Position numbers and translations under genes: made by a program
Part shown: one piece after another, positions 43,715 through 53,063 of the stretch
Position numbering within the stretch: position 1 is the stretch's first letter
How the letters are laid out: each line of letters opens with the position of its first letter
Assembly (NCBI RefSeq): GCF_005774735.1
Contig: NZ_VBUM01000003.1
Location: 53,777-117,776 of the forward strand
Source: Microbacterium sp. 5K110
GTDB lineage: Bacteria; Actinomycetota; Actinomycetes; Actinomycetales; Microbacteriaceae
Direction of reading: 5' to 3'
Length of the DNA stretch: 64,000 nucleotides
The notes under the pieces: model-generated
What the model saw: the letters and a program-made list of their open reading frames with translations, nothing else
Told to the model about the DNA's origin: nothing
The model's database searches: none

Positions 43715-45549
43715 GCACCGCCACCCATCCCACGGAGAACGTGACCACCGAGCCGGCGGTCTACTCGGGTCCTCCCCAGACCGGCCGTGACAGCAGCAAG
43801 CCCCTCGGCGGCAAGTTCGTCGGCGCCGCGGCGAACTATCTCGACGAGCGCACGAGCATCTCGGGCATCGTCAAGGAGCTCGGTCGCAAGATCTTCCCCG
43901 ACCACTGGTCGTTCATGCTCGGTGAGATCGCCCTGTGGAGCTTCGTCGTCGTGCTCCTCTCGGGCACGTTCCTGACCTTCTTCTTCCAGGCCTCGATGGT
44001 CGAGACGCACTACAACGGCGCCTACGAGCCCATGCGCGGAATCGCGATGTCGGCGGCCATGGAGTCCGCCCTGCACATCTCGTTCGACCTGCGCGGTGGC
44101 CTGCTGGTCCGCCAGATCCACCACTGGGCTGCGCTGGTCTTCGTCGCCGGTATCGGCGTGCACATGCTCCGCGTGTTCTTCACGGGCGCGTTCCGCAAGC
44201 CGCGTGAGCTGAACTGGGTCGTCGGCTTCATCCTCTTCATCCTCGCGATGGCCGAGGGCTTCACCGGCTACTCCCTCCCCGACGACCTGCTCTCGGGCAA
44301 CGGTCTGCGCATCATCGACGGCATGATCAAGGGCCTGCCGATCATCGGCACCTGGACCTCGTTCCTGCTGTTCGGCGGCGAGTTCCCGGGGACGGCGATC
44401 GTCGGCCGCCTGTACACGCTGCACATCCTCTTGCTGCCGGCGATCCTCGTCGCGCTCCTGGCCGTGCACCTCATGCTGATGATCATCAACAAGCACACGC
44501 AGTTCGCCGGGCCCGCCCGGACGAACAGCAACGTCGTGGGCTACCCGATGCTCCCGGTCTACGCCTCCAAGATGGGTGGCTTCTTCTTCATCACGTTCGG
44601 TGTGATCGTCCTGATCGCCGCTCTCGTGACGATCAACCCCATCTGGAACTACGGTCCGTACGACCCGTCGCCCGTGTCCGCCGGTACCCAGCCCGACTGG
44701 TACATCGGCTTCGCGGACGGCATGCTGCGCCTGATCCCGCCGCACCTCGAGTTCGTGCTCTGGGGACACACCTGGTCGTGGAACATCATCATCCCGGTCG
44801 CCGTCCTGGGTCTGTTCATCGTCATCGTGCTGATCTACCCCTTCATCGAGGCGTGGATCACCGGTGACAAGCGCGAGCACCACATCGCCCAGCGTCCCCG
44901 CAACGCCGCGACCCGTACCGCCATCGGCGCCGCCGGTGTCACGTTCTACGCGGTTATGTGGGCAGCGGCCTCGTCCGACATCATGGCGACGCACTTCCAC
45001 CTCACGATGGAAGGCGTCATCCACGCCCTGCAGGCCCTGCTGATCCTCGGCCCGATCGTCGCCTACTTCGTCACGAAGCGCATCTGCATCGCGCTGCAGA
45101 AGAAGGATCGCGAGATCGCTCTGCACGGCTACGAGTCCGGTCGTATCGTCCGTCTCCCCGGCGGTGAGTACATCGAGGTGCACCAGCCCGTCGACGAGTA
45201 CGAGCGGTGGAAGCTGGTCGACAACGAGACCTACGAACCGCTCGTCGTCCGTCCGAACGACAAGGGCCAGATCCCCTGGCACCAGAACTTCCGCGCCTCG
45301 ATCTCGCGGTGGTTCTTCGAGGACCGGCTGACTCCGGTCACTCAGGCCGAGATCGACGCTGCGGTCGCGCACCAGCACCACGAGCTCGACCACATCGACC
45401 ACGAGGAGACCGACGAGATCGCCGGCGCCAACGCCCGCGCCGATGCCGAGGGTCGCCCCCACATGGCGATCGGCGAGCGGACCGAGGTCGAGTTCCCTGC
45501 CCCCAAGGGTCTCGGCGGCAAGAAGGACTCTGAAGACAAGGGCGAGTGA
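43711..45549 (+). CDS. qcrB: Cytochrome b subunit of the bc complex
   Basis: Encodes 612 residues. The haem-b binding spans include HHWAALVFVAGIGVHMLRVFF and LLPAILVALLAVHLMLM (His pairs). The Qo-site motif is PDWYIGF, the bacterial variant of PEWY. After the usual about 430 residues of membrane core, a long charged C-terminal tail with Asp/Glu/His-rich sequence runs to the end; such extensions are known in Actinobacteria but this one is long. It overlaps qcrA by 4 bp and ends in a strong terminator at 45555-45590. Confidence 0.97.
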   Translation: MSTATHPTENVTTEPAVYSGPPQTGRDSSKPLGGKFVGAAANYLDERTSISGIVKELGRKIFPDHWSFMLGEIALWSFVVVLLSGTFLTFFFQASMVETHYNGAYEPMRGIAMSAAMESALHISFDLRGGLLVRQIHHWAALVFVAGIGVHMLRVFFTGAFRKPRELNWVVGFILFILAMAEGFTGYSLPDDLLSGNGLRIIDGMIKGLPIIGTWTSFLLFGGEFPGTAIVGRLYTLHILLLPAILVALLAVHLMLMIINKHTQFAGPARTNSNVVGYPMLPVYASKMGGFFFITFGVIVLIAALVTINPIWNYGPYDPSPVSAGTQPDWYIGFADGMLRLIPPHLEFVLWGHTWSWNIIIPVAVLGLFIVIVLIYPFIEAWITGDKREHHIAQRPRNAATRTAIGAAGVTFYAVMWAAASSDIMATHFHLTMEGVIHALQALLILGPIVAYFVTKRICIALQKKDREIALHGYESGRIVRLPGGEYIEVHQPVDEYERWKLVDNETYEPLVVRPNDKGQIPWHQNFRASISRWFFEDRLTPVTQAEIDAAVAHQHHELDHIDHEETDEIAGANARADAEGRPHMAIGERTEVEFPAPKGLGGKKDSEDKGE

Positions 45550-45554
45550 GCCCA

Positions 45555-45590
45555 GACGAAACCCCGGTGCTGCGGCACCGGGGTTTCGTC
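45555..45590 (+). terminator. ctaE-qcrCAB terminator
   Basis: A perfect 16-bp stem, GACGAAACCCCGGTGC and its complement, with loop TGCG, 5 nt after the qcrB stop. The strongest hairpin in the window. Confidence 0.9.
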
Positions 45591-45726
45591 GTTCCCGGCA
45601 CGACGTCGGCGCACTCGGCCCCGTAGCTCCCCCTCCCCCGCACTCCCCTCGAGATGGCAGGATGCCGTCTCTCGATGGCATCCGGCTCCCTCTCTTCCGC
45701 GGGACGGAGCGCGCTAGCGTCGTCAC

Positions 45727-46134
45727 ATGACCGACGCCGCGCTGTACTTCTCGACCCGCCTCGCGCACGAGACCGATCCGTCCGACGTATACGCCGCACA
45801 GAGGGCGCAGGATAGGTTCGTGCTCGTCGATGTCCGTGGCCAGGACGCCTGGGACCAGGGGCGCATCACGGGCGCCGTGCACATGCCCTATCGGGAGATC
45901 ACGGAACGCGCGCCGACGGAGATCCCTCACGACATGCCCGTCGTCGTCTATTGCTGGAGCCCGGGGTGCAACGCCGGCCAGAAGGGCGCTCTCGCCTTCG
46001 CCCAGTTGGGCTACGACGTCCGGGAGATGATCGGCGGGTACGAATACTGGGTGCGCGAAGGCCAGCCCTCCGAGAACGACGAAGGACCGTGCGAGCGCGT
46101 CTTCGATCCCACGGTGATGGTCGTGCGTCGCTGA
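45727..46134 (+). CDS. Rhodanese-like domain protein
   Basis: Encodes 135 residues. One rhodanese domain with VLVDVRGQDAWDQGRITGAVHMPYREI and the active-site loop YCWSPGCNAGQKGAL, with a Cys in the catalytic position. It may handle persulfide sulfur or act as a phosphatase-like domain; the substrate is unknown. TAGCGT ends 6 nt before the ATG, a leaderless-mRNA pattern. It is a single gene between qcrB and the aminopeptidase. Confidence 0.85.
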   Translation: MTDAALYFSTRLAHETDPSDVYAAQRAQDRFVLVDVRGQDAWDQGRITGAVHMPYREITERAPTEIPHDMPVVVYCWSPGCNAGQKGALAFAQLGYDVREMIGGYEYWVREGQPSENDEGPCERVFDPTVMVVRR

Positions 46135-46175
46135 GCCGACGCGGAGGCGGGATGCCCCTGGCCTAGGATTCCGAC

Positions 46176-47120
46176 ATGCTCCACCCTCCCCTCGCACCGT
46201 TCGCCACAGGATTCCTCGAGCGTCCGGACGGCGCTCGCCTGTTCTGGGAGACGTCCGGCAATCCCCACGGCCGACCTGCTCTGTACGTGCACGGGGGTCC
46301 GGGCGGCGGTCTGGGCCGCGGCGGGTACAGACGGCGTTTCGACCCCGATCTGCACTTCCTCGTGGGTCTCGACCAGCGCGGGTGCGGGAAGAGCACCCCG
46401 TGGGCGTGCGACGACCTCGCGACCCTCGAGACGCAGACCATGGACGACCTGATTGCGGACCTCGAGGCGCTGCGCGGCCATCTCCACATCGAGCGGTGGC
46501 TGCTGCACGGAGTCTCGTGGGGGTCGACCCTCGCACTGGCCTATGCACTCGAGCACCCCGGTCGCGTCACCGCCATCGTGAACTTCGCCGTCACCAGCGG
46601 GAGCCGCGCCGAGATCGACTGGATCACCGATGGGATCGCGCGGGTGTTCCCCGAGGCGCACGAACGTCTCCGTGAGCCGCTGGAGCCCGATGAACGCACG
46701 GTCGACGGCTATGCGCGACTCCTGCGCTCTCCCGATCGCGCCGTACGTCAGGATGCCGCGGAGCGGTGGGATACCTGGGAGGCCACGCACATCTCACTGG
46801 GACCGCAGGCCGGTCCGGGCCCGCTGCACGAAGACGCACGGGAGCAGCGCAATTTCGCCACCCTGGTGACGCACTATTGGGCCCACGACTGCTTCCTGCC
46901 CGCGGAGAAGGCCGTCCTCGCCCGGGCCTCGGAGCTCAGCGGCATCCCCGGCGTCCTGATCCACGGCCGGCGTGACATCAGCGGCCCGGCATTCACCGCG
47001 TGGCAGCTGCATCGGTCCTGGCCCGGCGGCGTGCTGCACATCGTCGAAGAAGACGGCCACGGAGGGTCGCGCAGCGTGGAGATCGCCGCGGAGGCCATCG
47101 ACGTGTTCGGGCGGTCATAA
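46176..47120 (+). CDS. pip: Prolyl aminopeptidase (alpha/beta hydrolase)
   Basis: Encodes 314 residues of the S33 family. The oxyanion motif is YVHGGPGGGLG, then DQRGCGKSTPW (highly conserved in prolyl iminopeptidases), the nucleophile elbow GVSWGSTLAL, the Asp in IHGRRDISGP and the His in EDGHGG. It removes N-terminal proline from peptides in the cytoplasm. TAGGAT ends 6 nt before the ATG, so the mRNA is probably leaderless. Confidence 0.9.
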   Translation: MLHPPLAPFATGFLERPDGARLFWETSGNPHGRPALYVHGGPGGGLGRGGYRRRFDPDLHFLVGLDQRGCGKSTPWACDDLATLETQTMDDLIADLEALRGHLHIERWLLHGVSWGSTLALAYALEHPGRVTAIVNFAVTSGSRAEIDWITDGIARVFPEAHERLREPLEPDERTVDGYARLLRSPDRAVRQDAAERWDTWEATHISLGPQAGPGPLHEDAREQRNFATLVTHYWAHDCFLPAEKAVLARASELSGIPGVLIHGRRDISGPAFTAWQLHRSWPGGVLHIVEEDGHGGSRSVEIAAEAIDVFGRS

Positions 47121-47157
47121 CCCGCCCGGTGGACGCCCCCCGGCCGCCCCGTCGATA

Positions 47158-47946
47158 TCAGGCCGTTTCGACGTCCTCGGTGAACCAGCGAGCCGCCGAG
47201 CCCAGGAAGATCGGATCGGAGGGTACCGCGTCGTCATCCACCACGTCGCACACGACCGCCGTCACGTTGTCGCGGGTCCCTGCCTCCAGGGCGAGAGCCA
47301 CCGCCGACGCCGCCGCCGCGTGTGGGCCGTCCGCTGCGGCGATGAGCCGCGCGACATCCGCCTCCGGGACGTAGTCGGTGAGGCCGTCGCTGCACAGCAG
47401 CCAGCGGTCGCCCGGCTGCGGTGCGTGGGTGGCGACCGAGACCACGTCCCCCTCCGAACCGGCGAGGGAGGCCGTGATGATGTTCCGACGCGGGTGCGCG
47501 GCCGCAGCCTCGGGCGAGATGATGCCGTGGTCGACGAGTGCCTGGACGTACGAGTCGTCGCGCGTCTGGCGGGAGAACTCGCCATCACGCAGAAGATAAG
47601 CGCGGGAGTCGCCCGTGTGAGCCAGCAGAAGTTCTGCACCGGCGCCGAGGAAGACACCCGTGAAAGTCGTGGCCATCCCCTCCAGGGCCGGGTCGCGCTC
47701 GACGTGCGCTCGGATGTCCCAATTGGCCTCACGGATGCGGACGAGCAGGCCGTCGGCATCCAGATCCGATCCCCGCGTGGCGACCAGACGATGCACGAGC
47801 GCTGCCGACGCAAGATCGCCGGAGGGGCCGCCGCCGACGCCGTCCGCGACCGCCGCACCCCAGGACGCCGCAAAAGCGGCGTCCTGGTTGGTGGGACGAT
47901 GCGCGCCAGCGTCGGAGACGGCGGCCGCGTTCAACCGAAGGGGCAC
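47158..47946 (-). CDS. PP2C family serine/threonine phosphatase
   Basis: Encodes 262 residues. All PP2C motifs are visible: SDAGAHRPTNQD, VADGVGGGPSGDLAS (metal Asp), LLAHTGDSRAYLLRDGE, DDSYVQALVDHG, LLCSDGLTDYV and DNVTAVV. It would reverse Ser/Thr phosphorylation by STPKs encoded elsewhere. GTG at 47946 lies 4 nt after the ctaF stop codon, so translation is coupled to the oxidase operon; open sequence further upstream overlaps ctaF and lacks PP2C character. This context suggests a link to respiration, which is inference. Confidence 0.85.
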   Translation of the reverse strand: MPLRLNAAAVSDAGAHRPTNQDAAFAASWGAAVADGVGGGPSGDLASAALVHRLVATRGSDLDADGLLVRIREANWDIRAHVERDPALEGMATTFTGVFLGAGAELLLAHTGDSRAYLLRDGEFSRQTRDDSYVQALVDHGIISPEAAAAHPRRNIITASLAGSEGDVVSVATHAPQPGDRWLLCSDGLTDYVPEADVARLIAAADGPHAAAASAVALALEAGTRDNVTAVVCDVVDDDAVPSDPIFLGSAARWFTEDVETA

Positions 47947-47950
47947 GGGA

Positions 47951-48367
47951 TCAGCGCGCGAAATACCCGCGGTAGTACTCGTAAACCCAACCGACGATCG
48001 CGATCGCGAAGATGACGAAGGCGACGGGCACGAGCCAGCTTCCAACCGCCAGGCCGATCACCGCGATGGCCGCGGAACCGGCGAGGACGATGGGCCACCA
48101 CGACCACGGGCTGAACTCACCCATCTCGGGGTCGCCGTCGTCGATGTCGGCCGTCAGCGAGTCCTCGGGCAGCTCACCGCGCTGTGCCTTGAGCACACGG
48201 CCGATGTAGAAGCCGATCATCGCACTCATCAGGCCCATAAAGACCAGAGCGACTGTTCCGACCCACTCCAGCTCGCCGTGGCTGATGATGTTCCACACCA
48301 CGTAGACCGCGGCGATGAACAGCGAGAAGGCGGTGAGAATCCACCAGAGGTTGACGTTGGTACGCAT
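47951..48367 (-). CDS. ctaF: Cytochrome c oxidase subunit IV (actinobacterial)
   Basis: Encodes 138 residues with four membrane spans in two pairs (about 7-28 and 34-55, then 88-108 and 112-130) around an acidic loop EDSLTADIDDGDPEMGEFSPWSWWP. The start MRTNVNLWWILTAFSLF is typical. CtaF is specific to actinobacterial aa3 oxidases. It starts 3 nt after the ctaD stop; GGAGAGG within the ctaD end is its ribosome-binding site. The PP2C gene follows directly. Confidence 0.93.
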   Translation of the reverse strand: MRTNVNLWWILTAFSLFIAAVYVVWNIISHGELEWVGTVALVFMGLMSAMIGFYIGRVLKAQRGELPEDSLTADIDDGDPEMGEFSPWSWWPIVLAGSAAIAVIGLAVGSWLVPVAFVIFAIAIVGWVYEYYRGYFAR

Positions 48368-48370
48368 CGG

Positions 48371-50140
48371 TTACTTGACCTCTCCGGCAGCAGCGTCGAC
48401 CACGGGCGCGTCGGGCGCATCCTTGGCCGGTCCCACACCGACCGGCACGCCGGCCTCGGGGTGGTTCAGGTCGAAGGCAGGACGCTCGCTGCGGATACGC
48501 GGGATAGACGTGAAGTTGTGACGCGGCGGCGGGCACGACGTGGCCCACTCGAGCGACGCGCCGTACCCCCACGGGTCGTCGACGGTCACACGAGGTGCCT
48601 TGCGAGCCGTGATCCAGACGTTCAGCAGGAACGGGATCATCGAGGCGCCGAGGATCATCGATCCCACGGTCGAGAGCTGGTTGCCCCAGGTGAAGCCGTC
48701 GGCCGCGGCGTAGTCGGCGTAGCGGCGCACCATGCCGTCCACGCCCAGCCAGTGCTGGATGAGGAAGGTCATGTGGAATCCGACGAACAGCATCCAGAAG
48801 TGCACCATACCGAGACGCTCGTTGAGCATCTTGCCGGTCCACTTCGGCCACCAGAAGTAGAAGCCCGCGAACATCGCGAACACGACGGTGCCGAAGACCA
48901 CGTAGTGGAAGTGCGCCACGACGAAGTACGAGTCGGACAGGTGGAAGTCCAGCGGCGGCGACGCGAGGATGACGCCGGTGAGGCCACCGAACACGAAGGA
49001 CACCAGGAAGCCGAGCGCGAAGACCATGGGGGTCTCGAACGTGACCGAGCCTCGCCAGAGCGTTCCGATCCAGTTGAAGATCTTCACGCCGGTCGGAACC
49101 GCGATGAGCATCGTCATCAGCGCGAAGAACGGCAGGAGGACTCCGCCCGTGACGTACATGTGGTGTGCCCACACCGCGACGGAGAGCGCCGCGATGGCGA
49201 TCGTCGCGTAGACGAGGGTCTTGTATCCGAAGATCGGCTTACGGCTGAACACCGGGAAGATCTCGGAGACGATGCCGAAGAACGGCAGCGCGATGATGTA
49301 CACCTCGGGGTGACCGAAGAACCAGAACAGGTGCTGCCACAGCAGCACGCCACCGTTCTCGGGGTTGTAGATCTGAGCGCCGAGCACGCGGTCGGCGGCG
49401 GCGGCGAAGATCGCGGCGGCCAGGACCGGGAAGGCCAGCAGGATCAGGATGCTCGTGATGAGCGTGTTCCACGAGAAGATCGGCATCCGCCACATGGTCA
49501 TGCCGGGCGCCCGCATCGTGAGAACAGTCGTGATGAAGTTCACGGCACCGAGGATCGTTCCGAAACCGCTGATGCCCAGGCCGAGCATCCAGAGGTTGCC
49601 TCCGACGCCGGGCGAGAAGCTCGCGTTGGCCAGCGGCTGATACGCGAACCATCCGAAGCCGGCGGCACCCTGCGGGGTGAGGAACCCGGACACGGCGATC
49701 GTCGAGCCGAAGAGGAACAGCCAGAAGGCGAACGCGTTCAGACGCGGGAACGCCACATCGGGAGCACCGATCTGCAGCGGCAGCAACGCGTTGGCGAAAC
49801 CGGCGAAGAGCGGCGTCGCGAACATGAGCAGCATGATCGTGCCGTGCATCGTGAACAGCTGGTTGTACTGCTCTTTGGTCGGGATGATCTGCATCCCGGG
49901 CTCGAACAGCTCGGCGCGGATGATGAGCGCCATCACACCGCCGAGCATGAAGAACAGCACCGAGGCGATGAGGTACATGTACCCGATCGTCTTGTGGTCG
50001 GTGGAGGTGATCCACTTGACGACCAGGTTGCCCTTCTGCTCCACACGGGTGCTGCTGAGGAGAGCGGCTTGACGCGGCGGGAGGGTCGTCGGGCGCGATG
50101 CGCCCTTCTCCTGGAGCGGAAGCGTCGTGGCCATGATCAC
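48371..50140 (-). CDS. ctaD: Cytochrome c oxidase subunit I
   Basis: Encodes 589 residues with 12 membrane spans. Haem a and haem a3/CuB ligands are visible in [24 protein letters not shown] (His-Tyr cross-link), WAHHMYVTG and [10 protein letters not shown]. The catalytic subunit reduces oxygen and pumps protons. The C-terminal 60 residues are a soluble tail. GTG at 50140 overlaps the ctaC stop (GTGA) and has GAAGGG 5 nt upstream; an ATG at 50134 is the alternative. Second gene of ctaC-ctaD-ctaF on the minus strand. Confidence 0.97.
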   Translation of the reverse strand: MIMATTLPLQEKGASRPTTLPPRQAALLSSTRVEQKGNLVVKWITSTDHKTIGYMYLIASVLFFMLGGVMALIIRAELFEPGMQIIPTKEQYNQLFTMHGTIMLLMFATPLFAGFANALLPLQIGAPDVAFPRLNAFAFWLFLFGSTIAVSGFLTPQGAAGFGWFAYQPLANASFSPGVGGNLWMLGLGISGFGTILGAVNFITTVLTMRAPGMTMWRMPIFSWNTLITSILILLAFPVLAAAIFAAAADRVLGAQIYNPENGGVLLWQHLFWFFGHPEVYIIALPFFGIVSEIFPVFSRKPIFGYKTLVYATIAIAALSVAVWAHHMYVTGGVLLPFFALMTMLIAVPTGVKIFNWIGTLWRGSVTFETPMVFALGFLVSFVFGGLTGVILASPPLDFHLSDSYFVVAHFHYVVFGTVVFAMFAGFYFWWPKWTGKMLNERLGMVHFWMLFVGFHMTFLIQHWLGVDGMVRRYADYAAADGFTWGNQLSTVGSMILGASMIPFLLNVWITARKAPRVTVDDPWGYGASLEWATSCPPPRHNFTSIPRIRSERPAFDLNHPEAGVPVGVGPAKDAPDAPVVDAAAGEVK

Positions 50141-51018
50141 TCGTTCCCTTCGGTGCCGGCCGTGCTGAGGTTCTGCAGGCGGGACAGATCACTGATGTCG
50201 CCGACGTCGCCGGCCGAGCGCAGGGAGTCGAGGTAGGCCTCGTACTCGCCCTCGCTGACGACCTTCACGTTGAACAGCATGGCGGAGTGGTATTCACCGC
50301 ACAGCTCGGCGCACTTGCCCTCGTAGGTGCCCTCACGGGTCGGGGTGAACGACCAGTAGTTCTCCTTGCCGAGGTACATGTCCTTCTTGTAGAGGAAGTC
50401 GATGATCCAGAACGAGTGGATCACGTCGCGCGAACGCAGCTCGATCTGGACGGTCTTGTTGACCGGCAGGTACAGCGTCGGCACGTCCTGAAGGTCGTAC
50501 CCGTCGCCGGTTGCCTTGGCCTGGACGCCCATGGAGTACACCGCGTCCGAGTTGTCTTCGCGCTCACCGTTGTACTGGAAGTCCCAGGCCCACTGCTTGC
50601 CGTACGCAGTGATCGAGACGTCGGGGTTCTCATACTGCGTCTCGAGCGTGTTCTGGTCACGGGCGGTGAAGGCGAAGAAGCCCACCACGAGGATCAGCGG
50701 CACAACCGTGTAGAAGATCTCGACCGGCATGTTGTAGCGCAGCTGCACCGGCAGGCCCGACTGGCCCTTGCGACGCCGGTAGGCGATGACCGCCCACAGC
50801 ATGAGGCCCCACGTGAGGACACCCACCGCGAGCAGGACGATCCACGAGTTGACCCACAGGCCGGCGACCATGTCGGTGTGGTTCGTCGCGGGTGTTCCGT
50901 CGTCGACGAATCCCGGGAGGAATCCGTGGAGCTGCGACGTGGTGCAGCCGGAGAGGAGGGCGACGGACGCGATCCCGACGGGGACAGCTGCCCAGCGAAG
51001 GCGACGTTTGGAGGGCAC
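50137..51018 (-). CDS. ctaC: Cytochrome c oxidase subunit II (lipoprotein)
   Basis: Encodes 293 residues. A lipoprotein signal peptide ends in LLSGC (Cys25, the substrate for the LspA encoded at 62966-63559). Two membrane spans follow (about 56-80 and 100-120). The CuA site is His201 (VIHSFW) plus [12 protein letters not shown], giving Cys236, Cys240, His244 and Met247. It takes electrons from QcrC. GTG at 51018 has AAAGG upstream. First gene of ctaCDF; erpA lies upstream on the same strand beyond a terminator. Confidence 0.97.
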   Translation of the reverse strand: MPSKRRLRWAAVPVGIASVALLSGCTTSQLHGFLPGFVDDGTPATNHTDMVAGLWVNSWIVLLAVGVLTWGLMLWAVIAYRRRKGQSGLPVQLRYNMPVEIFYTVVPLILVVGFFAFTARDQNTLETQYENPDVSITAYGKQWAWDFQYNGEREDNSDAVYSMGVQAKATGDGYDLQDVPTLYLPVNKTVQIELRSRDVIHSFWIIDFLYKKDMYLGKENYWSFTPTREGTYEGKCAELCGEYHSAMLFNVKVVSEGEYEAYLDSLRSAGDVGDISDLSRLQNLSTAGTEGNE

Positions 51019-51112
51019 AGTGCACCTTTCCGGGTCGTGGATGTTGCTCTCGACAGTCTAGAGCAAGCTCTTACGGTTCTCTGGCCATTCGTCCAGCACC
51101 GAAGCATCGAAA

Positions 51113-51152
51113 ACCCCCGGATTCCGCGGTGTGATCCGTGGTTTCCGGGGGT
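51113..51152 (-). terminator. Terminator between erpA and ctaC
   Basis: Imperfect 17-bp stem starting ACCCCCGGA, with three mismatched positions and a 6-nt loop. On the minus strand it is followed directly by TTTT. It lies 33 nt after the erpA stop and so separates erpA from ctaC. Confidence 0.75.
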
Positions 51153-51185
51153 CGTCGAATCGGCGCCGAAGCGTCGTGGCCGGCG

Positions 51186-51551
51186 TCAGTGGAAGCTGTC
51201 GCCGCAGGCGCAGGAGCCCTGCGCGTTGGGGTTGTCGATCGTGAAGCCCTGCTCCGAGATCGTGTCCTTGAAGTCGATGTGCGCACCGTCGAGGTACGGA
51301 ACGCTCATGTCGTCGATGATGACCTCGACGCCGTCGAAATCGACGACCTTGTCGCCGTCGAGATAGCGCTCGTCGAAGTAGAGCTGGTAGATGAGTCCGG
51401 AGCATCCGCCCGGCTGCACGGCGACGCGCAGACGGAGGTCGTCGCGTCCCTCCTGCGAGAGCAGGCTCTTCACCTTGTCGGCGGCGGCGTCGGTGAGGGC
51501 GACTCCGTGCTCGCGGGTGACGGCGTCGGACGACAGTGTCGTGTCGGTCAT
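51186..51551 (-). CDS. erpA: Iron-sulfur cluster insertion protein, A-type carrier
   Basis: Encodes 121 residues. The three cluster-binding cysteines are Cys50 (QPGGCSGLIYQL), Cys114 and Cys116 (QGSCACGDSF), as in ErpA/IscA carriers. It delivers Fe-S clusters to apoproteins; the adjacent Rieske and oxidase genes make respiratory targets plausible. The ATG at 51551 is taken from the family's usual length. A terminator lies 33 nt after its stop. Confidence 0.93.
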   Translation of the reverse strand: MTDTTLSSDAVTREHGVALTDAAADKVKSLLSQEGRDDLRLRVAVQPGGCSGLIYQLYFDERYLDGDKVVDFDGVEVIIDDMSVPYLDGAHIDFKDTISEQGFTIDNPNAQGSCACGDSFH

Positions 51552-51622
51552 GGCGTGGCCCTTCGGGTCGTTCGGTCGCGGGGACGAGTCGATTCTACGC
51601 CCGCCTCGCTCCCGCGGCTCGA

Positions 51623-53017
51623 TCAGACGGTCCGGCGGTTCAGACGCTCCAGCAGCAGCGCCTCCGAGACCAGCGCGTTGCCGAAGGTCTCGAGGTGCAG
51701 GGACTCGTTCGGGCTGTGGGCCCGGGCGTGCGGATCCTCGACACCCGTGACGAGGATCTGCGCACCGGGGAACTCCCGGACGAGGTCGGCGATGAACGGG
51801 ATCGATCCCCCGACGCCGACGTCGACGGCATCCACGCCATACCCCTCGGCGAAGGCCTCGCGCGCATCCTCGACGGCCCATCCCCCGGTGTCCACCAGGA
51901 ACGCGTCGCCGCAGTCGACGTCGGTGAACTCCAGCTGCGCACCGAACGGCGCGTGGGCGCGCAGGTGCGTCTCCAGCGCGGCGAAGGCCTCCTGCGCCGA
52001 CTGGCCGGGAGCCACACGGGCACTGAGGACGACGCGGGTCTGCGGAGCCAGGGTGTTCGATGCGGACTCGACGGGGGTGGCATCCCACCCCGTGATCGTG
52101 ATCGACGGCTTGTTCCACAGGCGGCTGAGGATGCTGTCGCGTCCGATGGGCGACACGCCGTCGAGCAGGCCGGACTCGGCGCGCAGGGTCTCCTCGTCGT
52201 ACGGCGGCGTGTCGGCGTCGCGCACGGCCAGACCTTCGACGGCGACCGCGCCGTCGTCGTCCCACAGCGTCGACAGGAGCTTCACCGTGGCGAGCATGGC
52301 ATCCGGAACCGCGCCGCCCATCATTCCCGAGTGCGAGGCGTGGGCGAGGGTGCGGACCGTGAGGGTGAAACGCGCGTTGCCGCGCAGCGACACCGTCAGC
52401 CCGGGCGTGCGCTCGTCCCAGTTGCCGGAGTCGGCCACGACGATGACATCGGAACGGAGCACGTCGGCGTGGTCGACGAGGAACTGCGCGAACGAGCGGG
52501 AACCGTACTCCTCTTCGCCCTCGATGAACACGGCGATGCCGAGGTCGAGGTCGTCGCCGAGCGTCTCGACCAGGGCACGGATCGCCCCCACATGGACCAT
52601 GACGCCCGCCTTGTCGTCCGCGGCCCCGCGCCCGTACAGCCGGCCGTCCCGGACGGTGGGCTCGAACGGCGGCGACTCCCACAGGGCCTCGTCACCGGGC
52701 GGCTGCACGTCGTGGTGGGCGTACAGCAGCACGGTCGGACGGCCGTTGCGGGCCGGACGGGATGCCAGGACGGCGGGCTGGCCGAGTTCGTCCGTGCCGG
52801 GGATCGCGGCGCGCGCGACCTCGACGCGCTCGAACACGCCCGTTCCGCGCATCAGATCGGCGACGGCGTCGGCGCTGCGCTGCACTTCGGCCTGGTCGAA
52901 AGCGGGCCAGGCGACGGACGGGATGCGCACGAGGGCGCCGAGATCGGCGAGGGCGGAGGGGATGCCGGCGGACGCGGTGGCGCGGACGGCATCCCGCCGG
53001 GACAGGTCGAGGGTCAT
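51623..53017 (-). CDS. M20 family dipeptidase
   Basis: Encodes 464 residues. Zinc-binding and catalytic motifs: LLYAHHDVQPPGDE, LYGRGAADDKAGVMVHVGA (bridging Asp), IEGEEEYGSRSF (catalytic and metal Glu), ADSGNWDERTPG and the final His in EDPHARAHSPNESLH. A lid domain occupies about 200-320. It hydrolyses dipeptides in the cytoplasm. TAAGAT ends 7 nt before the ATG on minus, with no ribosome-binding site, so a leaderless transcript is likely. It is divergent from the DUF3043 gene. Confidence 0.92.
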   Translation of the reverse strand: MTLDLSRRDAVRATASAGIPSALADLGALVRIPSVAWPAFDQAEVQRSADAVADLMRGTGVFERVEVARAAIPGTDELGQPAVLASRPARNGRPTVLLYAHHDVQPPGDEALWESPPFEPTVRDGRLYGRGAADDKAGVMVHVGAIRALVETLGDDLDLGIAVFIEGEEEYGSRSFAQFLVDHADVLRSDVIVVADSGNWDERTPGLTVSLRGNARFTLTVRTLAHASHSGMMGGAVPDAMLATVKLLSTLWDDDGAVAVEGLAVRDADTPPYDEETLRAESGLLDGVSPIGRDSILSRLWNKPSITITGWDATPVESASNTLAPQTRVVLSARVAPGQSAQEAFAALETHLRAHAPFGAQLEFTDVDCGDAFLVDTGGWAVEDAREAFAEGYGVDAVDVGVGGSIPFIADLVREFPGAQILVTGVEDPHARAHSPNESLHLETFGNALVSEALLLERLNRRTV

Positions 53018-53063
53018 GCGGGTAATCTTAAGTCTCCGATCCAGTGAGCTCTCGAGGTTATCC

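Noticed and set aside
43651..46548. 965-codon open frame antisense to qcrB, the rhodanese and the aminopeptidase
   Set aside because: It crosses three real genes and a perfect terminator; the translated sequence is low-complexity and has no domain.
47660..50236. 858-codon open frame antisense to ctaC-ctaD-ctaF and the phosphatase
   Set aside because: Composition is dominated by Arg, Glu, His and Asp, as expected from antisense of membrane-protein codons; no ribosome-binding site.
51186..52682. 498-codon open frame fused upstream of erpA
   Set aside because: Only the last 121 residues are ErpA. The Arg/Gly-rich upstream part is antisense-frame shadow of the M20 dipeptidase gene on the same strand in another frame.
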